64,000 nucleotides of DNA from UBA5536 sp964592595. GTDB lineage: Bacteria; Bacteroidota; Bacteroidia; Bacteroidales; F082. Below are positions 1 through 8,790 of the stretch, one piece after another. Made by a program: the position numbers and the translations under genes. Under the pieces are notes generated by a model. The model ran no database searches. It saw only the letters and a program-made list of their open reading frames with translations, and was not told the origin of the DNA. Location of the stretch: positions 1 through 64,000 of the forward strand of contig CAZQFH010000013.1 in NCBI GenBank assembly GCA_964592595.1. Reading direction: 5' to 3'. Every line of letters begins with the position of its first letter. Within the stretch, counting starts at the first letter, position 1.

Positions 1-35
1 TGCCAATCTACTGATATGCAATTATCTTTGTCGGG

Positions 36-512
36 TTAGCTGCAAGATGGGTTAAGGTTTGATATGAATCTTCGATCATTCAATTTAAAATTCCTCATAT
101 AATAAAGCGGAATTTCAGCACCAACTAAAGAGTTTCTACCTTCTAAAAAAAAATCGATCAATCTATCTCTAAACGCTTCATCAGTCTGTAATGCTCTACT
201 AATTTTTTTTACATCCCATTCACTTCTAAATTCCTCTGAATTAAACCTATATCTCAACAATGAGACAACCCTTTTTAGCCTTTCCTCTGATAGCCCAATT
301 AATGAAACAAATGCCTTTAGCTTCTCAAGCGCAGAAAACGTATCATTAGTTGTCAAAAAACTTGAAAGCTGCCCATAATCGGAAAACTGATGACATTTTT
401 GGTTAATATACTTTGTTAAAGGTTCTATTGACAACAGAAAATTATTATCGAACTCATCATCGATCACAAATGACATGCTGTTTTTCCATTCTTCAAATGT
501 TAACTTTTCCAT
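36..512 (-). CDS. Hypothetical protein, AT-rich, possibly a gene fragment
   Basis: I do not recognise this 158-residue protein. It is mostly helical and charged, with no signal peptide or membrane segment; the C-terminal third (residues about 110-150) has a run of aromatic and basic residues (EIPLYYMRNF). It is preceded by a weak upstream region and reads away from the arginase-fold gene, on the same strand. The segment is visibly richer in A and T than the genes to its right, and the protein stops abruptly after a low-complexity tail, so it could be the intact N-terminal part of a broken gene. What lies downstream is outside the window. The reading frame is open and starts with ATG, but the function is unknown. 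Confidence 0.55.
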   Translation of the reverse strand: MEKLTFEEWKNSMSFVIDDEFDNNFLLSIEPLTKYINQKCHQFSDYGQLSSFLTTNDTFSALEKLKAFVSLIGLSEERLKRVVSLLRYRFNSEEFRSEWDVKKISRALQTDEAFRDRLIDFFLEGRNSLVGAEIPLYYMRNFKLNDRRFISNLNPSCS

Positions 513-573
513 AAAATTGTTCCTATTTTAACGCTATAGGTTCTATTTCAGATTTTATAATTTATAAATTTCA

Positions 574-1749
574 TCACATCAATTTTTGAAAGAACTGCCA
601 CCATCTGTCGGGCAATTCGTCTTGCAAGGCCAGCTCATAATCAGCTTTCGTACAAGGCACAAAATGATGGCGTTCGAACTTTTTACGATCTTTTCTTCCA
701 AAAGAAAGATCAATCCACCAGCGATCTGTTTTTTTACTTCTCAAAAATATCACATCCTCTTGCTGACCTTCGATGCGCACATTATACTTAGCGAAATCAT
801 GGCTTTCAGAGTCAGGAAGGTCATCTTTTCGGTTGGCAAATCCTTCTACAAAATACCAAATCAACTGCGACAATAATTTTGCTGTTATTCTTTGGTGATC
901 ATAAGAAGGGTTATATTCAAAAAATCCAATCGCACTCAATTTATCACTCATACCGGCATAGCGTGCCAGCCGGCAGGCTTCATCTCCAGTAAACCCGTTT
1001 GGCTCGGCATTGCCATTTCCGGGAGCATCAGAAGCGCGAATAGCAGAGATATCAAAACTCACAATATCAGCATTTCGCAAAAGTGGCTCGGCATCTTCGG
1101 GCAAAGATTTAAGCATACCGAGTCGATACACATCAAACAAAAGGTTTTTCATTAATTCAACTGCCTCGGCATCCACATCATAGGTTTGATAACCCAAATT
1201 AGAAAAATTGAACAGATAATTTGGTTGATGCATAATAATATGGCTCAAATATGCCTGTGAATTGAGTGGCTCTTCATCCTGTCCGAGATCAAAAATGGGA
1301 TCGATGGCCGCAATATTTACCAATCGGCCAATATTTTCATAAGCCTTATAAATAGCATAAGTCAAATCCTGACTTCCACCAAGGATTATTGGAACAATAT
1401 TGTTTCGGATCAGCTGTGCAGCAACCTGACTCAATGCAAAATAGGTATCATCGATGGTGTAGCCTGGTTTGATATCTCCAATATCGGCCATTTTGAGGTT
1501 TGGCCAATGATCAAAAAGCTGATAATACGCCTCACGGATAAAGTCGGGAGCTTTGCTGCAACCTTCATTATTCAAAGCATTGCGCTCTTCTTTAACGCCA
1601 ATGATTGCCAATTTAACACCTTCAAGATCAGGGAAATTATCTTTTTCGTGAAAAACTGTAAGGGTTTCCCCAATTCTTTTACGACCAGGTCGCCATGGCT
1701 TTTCGGGTATTTGAACCTGAACAGGTTCCAGGAAAAGACTAAGTTCCAT
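574..1749 (-). CDS. Arginase/formimidoylglutamase-fold protein with degenerate metal site
   Basis: The 391-residue protein has the ureohydrolase (arginase, agmatinase, formimidoylglutamase) layout: a Rossmann-like start (KLAIIGVKEER, about 46-56), a GGSQD segment at 124-128, IDPIFD at 149-154 and SFDISAIRASD at 231-241, with a Bacteroidota-type C-terminal extension ending in basic and aromatic residues. In active family members these segments read GGDHS, DAHxD and SFDxD and supply the two-manganese ligands. Here the histidine of GGDHS is Gln, that of DAHxD is Ile, and the second Asp of SFDxD is Ser, so binuclear metal catalysis is unlikely. It lies downstream of topA on the same strand with an 84-nt gap and is probably cotranscribed. 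The fold is confident; the enzyme name should not be copied from annotation. Confidence 0.8.
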   Translation of the reverse strand: MELSLFLEPVQVQIPEKPWRPGRKRIGETLTVFHEKDNFPDLEGVKLAIIGVKEERNALNNEGCSKAPDFIREAYYQLFDHWPNLKMADIGDIKPGYTIDDTYFALSQVAAQLIRNNIVPIILGGSQDLTYAIYKAYENIGRLVNIAAIDPIFDLGQDEEPLNSQAYLSHIIMHQPNYLFNFSNLGYQTYDVDAEAVELMKNLLFDVYRLGMLKSLPEDAEPLLRNADIVSFDISAIRASDAPGNGNAEPNGFTGDEACRLARYAGMSDKLSAIGFFEYNPSYDHQRITAKLLSQLIWYFVEGFANRKDDLPDSESHDFAKYNVRIEGQQEDVIFLRSKKTDRWWIDLSFGRKDRKKFERHHFVPCTKADYELALQDELPDRWWQFFQKLM

Positions 1750-1833
1750 AAGGCTGTTTAAGGGTGATTTGTCGGGCTAAAATAGCAATAAAAACGATAA
1801 AACAACAGCCTCGAAGATGTTTAAAAGAATGGA

Positions 1834-4164
1834 TTATTTGCCAGCCTTCTTTCTTGTAAAGCGCTTTTTTGGTGCATTATCCGGATTCTCAACAATTTTC
1901 ATACAAGCTTCCAGGTCGAGTTTTTCGGGATCAGTTCCTTTTGGGATTTTAAAATTTTTCTTTTTAAAGCTGATATAGGGGCCGTATCTTCCGTCGAGCA
2001 CTTTCAGTTCGGGTTCTTTATCAAACTCACGGATAATACTTTTTTGATCCTTCTCCCGCTTCAGATCAATCAATTCGATGGCACGATCAGCATCTATTTC
2101 GGCCGGATCATCCGTTTTTTGCAGACTATAAAATTTATTGTCATGTTTCACGTAGGGACCAAACCGTCCAATAGCTACGGTCATTTCCTTTTCTTCATAA
2201 TTACCCAGTGAGCGCGGAAAACTAAAAAGCTTGAGTGCCTCTTCCAGGTTAATGGTTTCCATGGTTTGATCCTTACGTAAGCCGGCAAAACGAGGTTTTT
2301 CGTCGGAATCAGTATCTCCAAGCTGAACCATCGGGCCATAACGACCTACTTTTACAAACACATTCTTAGCTGTTTCAGGATCAACACCAAGCAGCTTTTC
2401 TCCGCTAAACTTTCCAGCATTTTCGGTAGTATTTTCGATCTTACTGTGAAAAGGTTCATAAAACTCGCTAATCATCTGGTTCCAGGCTTTCTTGCCCTCG
2501 GCAATCTCGTCGAACTCTTTTTCAACATTTGCGGTAAAATTGTAATCGATAATGCTATCAAAATACTGACAAAGAAATTTATTTACCAAGGTGCCGATGT
2601 CAGTAGGAAATAACTTAGCCTTCTCGAAACCGGTATTTTCCGAATCAGTTTTAGTTGAAATCTTGTCGCTTTTAAGTTGAAGCACCTGATATTTGCGTAC
2701 AACACCCTGCCGGTCTTCCTTCACCACATATTCACGTTTTTGAATAGTAGAAATTGTGGGTGCATAAGTGGACGGGCGACCAATTCCAAGCTCTTCCATT
2801 TTTTTCACCAAACTGGCCTCGGTATAGCGGGCAGGATGTCGTGTAAAACGTTCCTGAGCAGTCATTTCCTTTAAATCAAGCGATTGACCTTTGCTGATTG
2901 GAGGAAGCATATTAGTGGTTTCTTCACCATTTTCTTCATCACTGCTTTCCATGTAAACTTTTAGGAAACCATCGAACAATATTACTTCGCCGCTTGCTGT
3001 AAAATACTTCTTATTTGTTGAAATTAAAATCTTTACGCTTGTCTTTTCAAGTTGCGCATCAGCCATTTGTGAAGCAATGGTACGTTTCCAGATTAATTCG
3101 TACAAGCGTTTTTCGTCATTATTGCCTTTCACCTCAGGCTGATTGAGGTAGGTAGGTCTGATGGCTTCGTGGGCTTCCTGCGCACCCTTTGATTTAGTGC
3201 TGTATTTGCGGATTTTTACGTATTTATCCCCATAGGTGCTGGAAATCATTTCTTTTGCCAAACCCAAGGCCAAATCAGAAAGATTAACAGAATCAGTACG
3301 CATATAGGTTATCTTACCCGATTCGTAAAGCTGTTGGGCAACACGCATGGTATTGGCCACCGAAAATCCCAGTTTTCTGCTTGCCTCCTGTTGTAGTGTT
3401 GAAGTAGTAAATGGCGGAGCAGGAGATTTTTTTGCAGGTTTTTTCTCGATATCGGTAATGCTGTATGAAGCACCAAGACATTGCTCCAAAAATACCTGTG
3501 CATCAGCTTCCTTAGCAAATCGTTCCGGTAGTTCGGCCTGTAGCTGATGTTGTTTTCCGTTTACTTTAAAAGTAAAAATTGCCGTTACGCGAAAAGCACT
3601 TGAAGACTTAAAATTTTTGATTTCATCTTCGCGTTCAACAATAAGCCTCACAGCAACCGACTGCACGCGACCTGCCGATAGGCTTGGCTTTACTTTTTTC
3701 CAAAGCAGTGGTGATAACTCATAACCCACCAGGCGATCAAGCACCCGACGCGCCTGTTGTGCCGAAACCAAATTAACATCAATATTTCTGGGATTATCAA
3801 TGGCTTTTGTTATCGCTGATTTAGTAATCTCATGGAATACAATTCGTTTTGTTTGCTCTGGCTTCAATTTTAAAGCCTTATAAAGATGCCACGAAATTGC
3901 TTCTCCTTCACGGTCTTCATCAGAAGCTAACCATACCATTTCGGCTTCCTTAGCCAATTTTTTCAATTCTGTAACCAGTTTCTTCTTGTCGGCTGATACC
4001 TCATACTGCGGCTCAAAACCTTTTTCGATGTCAACACTAAGCTGGTTTTTGCTCAAATCCATTACGTGACCGTAACTGGATTTTACCACAAAATCTTTTC
4101 CCAGAAATCCTTCGATGGTTTTGGCTTTGGCAGGCGACTCAACTATGACAAGATTTTTTAGCAT
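1834..4164 (-). CDS. topA: DNA topoisomerase I
   Basis: Type IA topoisomerase that relaxes negative supercoils by transient cleavage of one strand. The Toprim domain is at the N-terminus (VESPAKAKT at 8-16 and the acidic DEDREGEA about residue 90). The catalytic tyrosine is in ITYMRTDS (Tyr about 287), and the C-terminus carries repeated topoisomerase C-terminal units with the pattern GRFGPY/GRYGPY. At 776 residues it is of normal length for Bacteroidota TopA. The reading frame is open to 4194, but I chose the ATG at 4164 because it starts directly at the conserved MLKNLVIVESPAKAKT and is preceded by an AAAGGA-like sequence; the extra ten residues upstream are not family-like. A TACTTTTG -7 box on the minus strand lies at 4213-4220. 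Confidence 0.97.
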   Translation of the reverse strand: MLKNLVIVESPAKAKTIEGFLGKDFVVKSSYGHVMDLSKNQLSVDIEKGFEPQYEVSADKKKLVTELKKLAKEAEMVWLASDEDREGEAISWHLYKALKLKPEQTKRIVFHEITKSAITKAIDNPRNIDVNLVSAQQARRVLDRLVGYELSPLLWKKVKPSLSAGRVQSVAVRLIVEREDEIKNFKSSSAFRVTAIFTFKVNGKQHQLQAELPERFAKEADAQVFLEQCLGASYSITDIEKKPAKKSPAPPFTTSTLQQEASRKLGFSVANTMRVAQQLYESGKITYMRTDSVNLSDLALGLAKEMISSTYGDKYVKIRKYSTKSKGAQEAHEAIRPTYLNQPEVKGNNDEKRLYELIWKRTIASQMADAQLEKTSVKILISTNKKYFTASGEVILFDGFLKVYMESSDEENGEETTNMLPPISKGQSLDLKEMTAQERFTRHPARYTEASLVKKMEELGIGRPSTYAPTISTIQKREYVVKEDRQGVVRKYQVLQLKSDKISTKTDSENTGFEKAKLFPTDIGTLVNKFLCQYFDSIIDYNFTANVEKEFDEIAEGKKAWNQMISEFYEPFHSKIENTTENAGKFSGEKLLGVDPETAKNVFVKVGRYGPMVQLGDTDSDEKPRFAGLRKDQTMETINLEEALKLFSFPRSLGNYEEKEMTVAIGRFGPYVKHDNKFYSLQKTDDPAEIDADRAIELIDLKREKDQKSIIREFDKEPELKVLDGRYGPYISFKKKNFKIPKGTDPEKLDLEACMKIVENPDNAPKKRFTRKKAGK

Positions 4165-4212
4165 CAGTTTCCTTTCTTTTGTTCTTGAACGCAATTGTTA
4201 AAAAAATTGCTG

Positions 4213-4220
4213 CAAAAGTA
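4213..4220 (-). promoter_or_regulatory. Probable topA promoter -7 element
   Basis: Read on the minus strand this is TACTTTTG, matching the Bacteroidota -7 consensus TAnnTTTG, about 50 nt upstream of the chosen topA start. I see no good TTTG at the -33 spacing, so the call rests on the -7 box alone. Confidence 0.4.
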
Positions 4221-4366
4221 CATGAAATTTTTCATGCGAAAATTCAATGCTTTCTATCAGAAAAACTAAAGATAAAGATATTTAGCCTATCTTTCAATTG
4301 AAGCACAAAAACTTACATAATTATATGCAGTGATAATGAAGCCACAGAAATTTAACCTTCAACTTA

Positions 4367-4397
4367 TTTGGAAAGCTGGTCATATTGCGTAATTTTG
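4367..4397 (+). promoter_or_regulatory. Bacteroidota-type promoter for the nucleotide-sugar dehydrogenase gene
   Basis: TTTG at 4367-4370, a 19-nt spacer and TAATTTTG at 4390-4397 fit the Bacteroidota housekeeping consensus (TTTG, 17-23 nt, TAnnTTTG). The start codon follows at 4508, giving a leader of about 100 nt. This is the only clear signal in the 340-nt gap between the divergent topA and dehydrogenase genes; the rest of that gap is AT-rich with no ORF or RNA that I recognise. Confidence 0.65.
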
Positions 4398-4507
4398 CCC
4401 CTTATTTTCGTGAAATCCAACCACGGGAAACGCTGGTTTTCTGAAAATTTTTTATTTTTTACCCTAAACAACTGAATTTAAAATTACTATCACAAAAAAA
4501 ATTGTCC

Positions 4508-5776
4508 ATGGATCAGAAAAAAATTGGTGTAGTCGGTTTAGGATATGTAGGCCTTCCGCTAGCTGTTGAATTTGGGAAAATCAGACCAACTGTCGGTTTC
4601 GATATCAACAAACAACGCATCAAAGAATTGCGCAACGGCCACGACCGCACATTAGAAACGACAAGTGAAGACTTAAAATCTGCCGTGCAACTGCAATACA
4701 GCGAAGCACTTATCGATCTTCAGGATTGCCAGATATTTATCGTAACCGTGCCAACTCCCATTGATAAAAACAAACGACCTGATCTTACTCCGCTGATTAA
4801 AGCCAGCGAAACAGTAGGCAAAGTTTTAAAAAAAGGTGATCTAGTAATTTACGAATCAACCGTTTATCCGGGCGCTACCGAAGAAGATTGTGTTCCGGTG
4901 CTGGAACAACACAGCGGATTAAAATACAATCAGGATTTTTTCTGCGGCTATTCACCCGAACGTATTAATCCGGGTGATAAAGTTCATACGGTAACCAAAA
5001 TTAAAAAGGTAACCTCTGGAAGCAATCCAGAAATAGCTGAAGAAGTAGATCAGCTTTATAAAAGTATTATTGTAGCCGGAACCTTCAAAGCCAGCAGTAT
5101 CCGCGTGGCAGAAGCTGCCAAGGTGATCGAAAATTCACAACGCGATATCAATATTGCTTTTGTAAACGAACTGGCTGTTATTTTCCAGCGTATGGGTATC
5201 GACACCAACGAAGTGCTCGAAGCTGCCGGAACAAAATGGAATTTTTTGCCTTTCAAACCAGGGCTTGTTGGAGGACATTGCATAGGAGTTGATCCTTATT
5301 ACCTCACACACAAGGCACAGGAATTGGGATACAACCCCGAAATTATCCTTGCCGGAAGGCGATTAAATGACAATATGGGTATCGTGGTAGTCAATCAGGT
5401 TATCAAGTTGATGATTAAAAAAGGACTGCGAATCGAAGGAAGTCAGGTATTGGTAATGGGCATCACCTTCAAAGAAAATTGCCCCGATATCCGTAATAGC
5501 CGTGTAATTGACGTGGTGAACGAACTCAAATCCTTCGGGTGCGACGTAACTGTATATGATCCATGGGCCGATCCCGAAGAGGTTAAAAAAGAATATGGCA
5601 TTGAGATTTTTACCAAAGCATCTGAATTGGGTAAAAATAAATACAATGCCATCGTAGCTGCTGTTGCTCATGATGAATTTCTTAGTCTCGATTTGAAACT
5701 ACTCAAGGCAGAAAAAGCTGTTGTGTTCGATATCAAAGCCATTTTGCCTATGGATCAAATCGACGGAAGGCTTTAA
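4508..5776 (+). CDS. Nucleotide-sugar dehydrogenase (UDP-N-acetyl-hexosamine 6-dehydrogenase type)
   Basis: NAD-dependent two-step oxidation of the C6 alcohol of a UDP-sugar to the uronic acid. The N-terminal Rossmann motif is GVVGLGYVGLPLA. The central region has the GGHCIGVDPYYL block, which contains the catalytic Cys and is followed by KAQELGYNPEIILAGRRLND, typical of the TviB/WbpA/VipA branch that acts on UDP-GlcNAc or UDP-GalNAc rather than UDP-glucose. The C-terminal UDP-binding domain has VLVMGITFKENCPDIRNS. The 422-residue length is normal. The frame can be extended to a TTG at 4502, but ATG at 4508 is preferred. A WlbA-like oxidoreductase gene follows, so the product is probably an intermediate for an N-acetylated aminouronic acid used in LPS or capsule. 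The exact epimer is not readable from sequence. Confidence 0.9.
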   Translation: MDQKKIGVVGLGYVGLPLAVEFGKIRPTVGFDINKQRIKELRNGHDRTLETTSEDLKSAVQLQYSEALIDLQDCQIFIVTVPTPIDKNKRPDLTPLIKASETVGKVLKKGDLVIYESTVYPGATEEDCVPVLEQHSGLKYNQDFFCGYSPERINPGDKVHTVTKIKKVTSGSNPEIAEEVDQLYKSIIVAGTFKASSIRVAEAAKVIENSQRDINIAFVNELAVIFQRMGIDTNEVLEAAGTKWNFLPFKPGLVGGHCIGVDPYYLTHKAQELGYNPEIILAGRRLNDNMGIVVVNQVIKLMIKKGLRIEGSQVLVMGITFKENCPDIRNSRVIDVVNELKSFGCDVTVYDPWADPEEVKKEYGIEIFTKASELGKNKYNAIVAAVAHDEFLSLDLKLLKAEKAVVFDIKAILPMDQIDGRL

Positions 5777-5778
5777 GT

Positions 5779-5805
5779 AAACACATCGCTGCAAGGTGTT
5801 TTTTT
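5779..5805 (+). terminator. Intrinsic terminator after the dehydrogenase gene
   Basis: The stem AAACAC (5779-5784) pairs with GTGTTT (5796-5801) across an 11-nt loop and runs into a T-tract ending at 5805, directly after the stop codon. Confidence 0.65.
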
Positions 5806-5956
5806 GTTTATTAGCTTAAGAAAAAATGAAATAATTATCATTTTTTTGGGTTAAAGAAGTTGAATCTTGCATTTTTGCTTTCTTTGAGTTTTGTTGACGT
5901 TAAATGTTGCTTTTTTTAGAAAAGCCATACATACATAATCTAAGGTTTAAAATACA

Positions 5957-6877
5957 ATGAACTTAGCCGAACATCCTTTTAATTTCGCTTTGATAGGAGC
6001 AGCAGGTTATATTGCCCCCCGCCATATGCGTGCCATAAAAGATACACACAATCACTTGATAGCCGCACTTGATCCTTTTGACAGTGTAGGAATAATTGAC
6101 AGCTATTTCCCTGATGCCCAATTTTTTACAGAACCAGAACGTTTTGATCGTCACTTAGATAAACTCAGAAGAAAAGGAAAAGGAAAAGTTGATTATGTAA
6201 GCATCTGTTCACCTAACTATTTGCATGATGCGCACATCCGTATGGCTTTGCGCAATGATGCACACGCCATTTGCGAAAAACCACTTGTGCTTAATCCCTG
6301 GAACATTGATGCCTTGCAGGAAATAGAAAAAGAAAGCGGGAAAAAGATCTACACCATCCTACAGTTGCGTCATCATCCGGCTATTCTGAAATTGAAAGAA
6401 CAGATAGACCAGAACACAAACCAGAAAAAGCAATACCATATCGAACTACAATACATCACCTCGCGAGGTGCCTGGTATCATCATAGTTGGAAAGGCAAGA
6501 ATGAAAAAAGCGGAGGAATAGCTACCAATATCGGTATTCATTTTTTCGATATGCTCACCTGGATTTTTGGCGATTGCCAACAAAATATCGTACACGAAAA
6601 CACACTCGATCATGCTATTGGACGCCTTGAACTCGAAAAAGCAAGCGTAAACTGGCTGCTGAGCATCAACAGCAATCACCTGCCCGAAGAAGCCTGGTCC
6701 AAAGGCCTTACAACTTACCGAAGTATCACAGTAGATGGGGAAGAGATAGAATTTAGTGGAGGATTTACCGATTTGCATACACTCAGCTACCAGCATATTT
6801 TAAACGGAAGCGGTTATGGAATTGAAGATGCTAAAAAATCCATTCAAATCGTTCACGACATCAGAAACAACAAATAA
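5957..6877 (+). CDS. Gfo/Idh/MocA oxidoreductase, WlbA/WbpB-like
   Basis: NAD-dependent sugar dehydrogenase. The N-terminal Rossmann motif is ALIGAAGYIAPRHMRAI, followed by the DYVSICSPNYLH block and the family hallmark CEKPLVLNP that carries the catalytic Lys. The C-terminal half has the GGIATNIGIHFFDML strand used for oligomerisation. Residue pattern and 306-residue length resemble WlbA/WbpB, which oxidises UDP-N-acetylglucosaminuronate at C3 on the way to diacetamido-mannuronic acid in LPS. Its position after a UDP-HexNAc 6-dehydrogenase supports that role. The WlbB/WlbC acetyl- and aminotransferase partners are not in the window. A terminator and a 180-nt gap separate it from the dehydrogenase gene, so it is likely transcribed separately. 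Confidence 0.82.
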   Translation: MNLAEHPFNFALIGAAGYIAPRHMRAIKDTHNHLIAALDPFDSVGIIDSYFPDAQFFTEPERFDRHLDKLRRKGKGKVDYVSICSPNYLHDAHIRMALRNDAHAICEKPLVLNPWNIDALQEIEKESGKKIYTILQLRHHPAILKLKEQIDQNTNQKKQYHIELQYITSRGAWYHHSWKGKNEKSGGIATNIGIHFFDMLTWIFGDCQQNIVHENTLDHAIGRLELEKASVNWLLSINSNHLPEEAWSKGLTTYRSITVDGEEIEFSGGFTDLHTLSYQHILNGSGYGIEDAKKSIQIVHDIRNNK

Positions 6878-6901
6878 ATACCAACTCAAAAAAACAATAC
6901 T

Positions 6902-7711
6902 ATGAAAGAAAAAATCGAAACAGCCATCAAAGTAGCAATACAAGCCGGAAAGGCAATCATGGAAATTTACGCAACAGAATTTAGTGTTGACTTTAAGTCG
7001 GACAAAACGCCACTTACAACAGCCGACACCAAAGCCGATGAATTGATCACGGCAGCGCTGAGAGAAACCGACCTGCCGATAATCAGCGAGGAAGGCCGCC
7101 AAACGCCATATCACCAGCGCGAAAACTGGGAATCGTACTGGCTGGTTGACCCACTGGATGGTACCAAAGAGTTTGTAAACCGTAATGGAGAATTCAGTGT
7201 GAATATTGCACTGATAAGCCAAAAGAAAGCTGTTTTAGGAATCATTTATGCCCCAGTAACTGACACGCTTTACTTTAATGATGAACATACAGCTTGGAAA
7301 CTCGTTCATGCTGAAGGTATTGTAAAAGCAAACAGTTCTTTTGAAAACCTGCGCCGCGAAGCCAGCAAGCTGCCGCTTGAAAGACAAGACAAAGATTTTA
7401 CTATTGTTGCCAGCCGCTCTCACCTGAATCCTGAAACAACACAATTTATCAACGACATTAAAAAAGAACATGATAATATCCGTATCGTTTCGCGTGGAAG
7501 TTCATTGAAACTTTGCATGATAGCAGAAGGTCTGGCCGATGTGTATCCCCGTTTTGGTATCACTTCGGAATGGGATATTGCAGCCGGACATGCTGTTGTA
7601 TCTGCAGCAGGCGGTCGCGTTGTGGCCATCGCTGATGAATCGCAGGAGCTATCATATAATAACGAACAAATGGAAAATCCGCCATTTATCGCTTATCCCC
7701 CTCAAGGATAA
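6902..7711 (+). CDS. cysQ: 3'(2'),5'-bisphosphate nucleotidase
   Basis: Mg-dependent, lithium-sensitive-type phosphatase that converts adenosine 3',5'-bisphosphate to AMP and so recycles the by-product of PAPS use. The inositol-monophosphatase-fold metal sites are visible: the EEG segment (ISEEGRQ, about 61-67), the DPLDGTKEFVNR motif about residue 83-94, and the C-terminal SEWDIAAGHAVVSAAGG block. Length of 269 residues is typical. It begins 24 nt after the WlbA-like gene and lies just upstream of cysD and cysN, which fits a sulfate-activation cluster. Confidence 0.93.
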   Translation: MKEKIETAIKVAIQAGKAIMEIYATEFSVDFKSDKTPLTTADTKADELITAALRETDLPIISEEGRQTPYHQRENWESYWLVDPLDGTKEFVNRNGEFSVNIALISQKKAVLGIIYAPVTDTLYFNDEHTAWKLVHAEGIVKANSSFENLRREASKLPLERQDKDFTIVASRSHLNPETTQFINDIKKEHDNIRIVSRGSSLKLCMIAEGLADVYPRFGITSEWDIAAGHAVVSAAGGRVVAIADESQELSYNNEQMENPPFIAYPPQG

Positions 7712-7775
7712 AAAAGCCTGGTTTCCTACCAAACGCTGTAACAACTTATTAATGCTGCAAAATCGGGCTTTTTTT
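7710..7775 (+). terminator. Possible terminator after cysQ
   Basis: AAAAAAGCC starting at the cysQ stop codon can pair with GGCTTTTTTT at 7766-7775, enclosing a small TGGT/ACCA hairpin. The long loop makes this a weak call. Confidence 0.35.
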
Positions 7776-7821
7776 CCGTACTTTGCAGCGTTTTTTATGC
7801 TATTCTGAATCCTAACTTGCT

Positions 7822-8730
7822 ATGAATAATTACGCAATTAATAACCTGCGCGAACTGGAAGCCGAAGCCATCCACATCATCCGTGAAGTAGCCGCCGAAT
7901 TTGAAAATCCTGTGATGCTCTACAGTATCGGAAAAGACAGCTCTGTGATGGTTCGGCTGGCCGAAAAAGCCTTTTATCCATCAAAAGTTCCATTTCCATT
8001 GATGCACATCGATAGTAAATGGAAATTCCGTGAAATGACTGAATTTCGAGACCGATATGCCAAAGAAAAAGGCTGGAATCTGATCGTTGAATACAACAAA
8101 GAAGGCTTTGAATCGGGAATAGGGCCGTTTACGCATGGAAGCAAAGTGCATACCGATGTAATGAAAACACAGGCTTTACTACAAGCCCTCGACAAACATC
8201 GCTTTGATGCTGCCTTTGGAGGCGCCCGACGCGATGAAGAAAAAAGTCGCGCTAAAGAACGCATTTACAGCTTTCGCGATCGTTTTCACCAATGGAATCC
8301 TAAAAATCAGCGTCCTGAATTGTGGAGTATCTACAACGCCCGCGTTCATAAAGGTGAATCCATCCGTGTTTTTCCGCTTTCAAACTGGACCGAGCTCGAC
8401 ATCTGGCAATATATCCGTCTGGAAAATATCCCTATCGTTCCGCTATATTATGCTAAAGAACGTCCCATTGTGGATATGGATGGAAACCTGATTATGGTAG
8501 ATGATGATCGCATGCCCAAAGCGCTGGCCGAAAAAGCCGTGATGCGCAAAGTTCGTTTCCGAACCTTGGGATGCTACCCACTTACCGGAGCCATTGATTC
8601 AGAAGCTGATACGATAGAGAAAATCGTAGAAGAAATGATGACGGTAACCAAATCCGAACGCACCACCCGCGTGATCGACTTCGACCAGGAAGGCAGCATG
8701 GAACAGAAGAAACGGGAGGGGTATTTTTAG
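7822..8730 (+). CDS. cysD: Sulfate adenylyltransferase subunit 2
   Basis: Catalytic subunit of the CysDN ATP sulfurylase, forming APS from ATP and sulfate. The PP-loop is MLYSIGKDSSVMVRLA near residue 33, followed by PFPLMHIDSKWKFREM and the AFGGARRDEEKSRAKER block. At the C-terminus is FRTLGCYPLTGAI, then the usual ERTTRVIDFDQEGSMEQKKREGYF tail region, complete here. The 302-residue length is normal. The partner cysN lies 448 nt downstream, separated by an inserted four-helix-bundle gene; in most genomes cysD and cysN are nearly contiguous. Confidence 0.97.
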   Translation: MNNYAINNLRELEAEAIHIIREVAAEFENPVMLYSIGKDSSVMVRLAEKAFYPSKVPFPLMHIDSKWKFREMTEFRDRYAKEKGWNLIVEYNKEGFESGIGPFTHGSKVHTDVMKTQALLQALDKHRFDAAFGGARRDEEKSRAKERIYSFRDRFHQWNPKNQRPELWSIYNARVHKGESIRVFPLSNWTELDIWQYIRLENIPIVPLYYAKERPIVDMDGNLIMVDDDRMPKALAEKAVMRKVRFRTLGCYPLTGAIDSEADTIEKIVEEMMTVTKSERTTRVIDFDQEGSMEQKKREGYF

Positions 8731-8733
8731 CTG

Positions 8734-8759
8734 TTGGCTATTGGCTATTGGCTATTGGC
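8734..8759 (+). repeat. TTGGCTA tandem array, left end of the insertion unit
   Basis: Three exact tandem copies of TTGGCTA (8734-8754) plus a partial fourth. The first 19 nt are the exact reverse complement of 9147-9165. Confidence 0.85.
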
Positions 8760-8790
8760 AAGCAGTTTAATTACGAGAAATTTTAGAATA

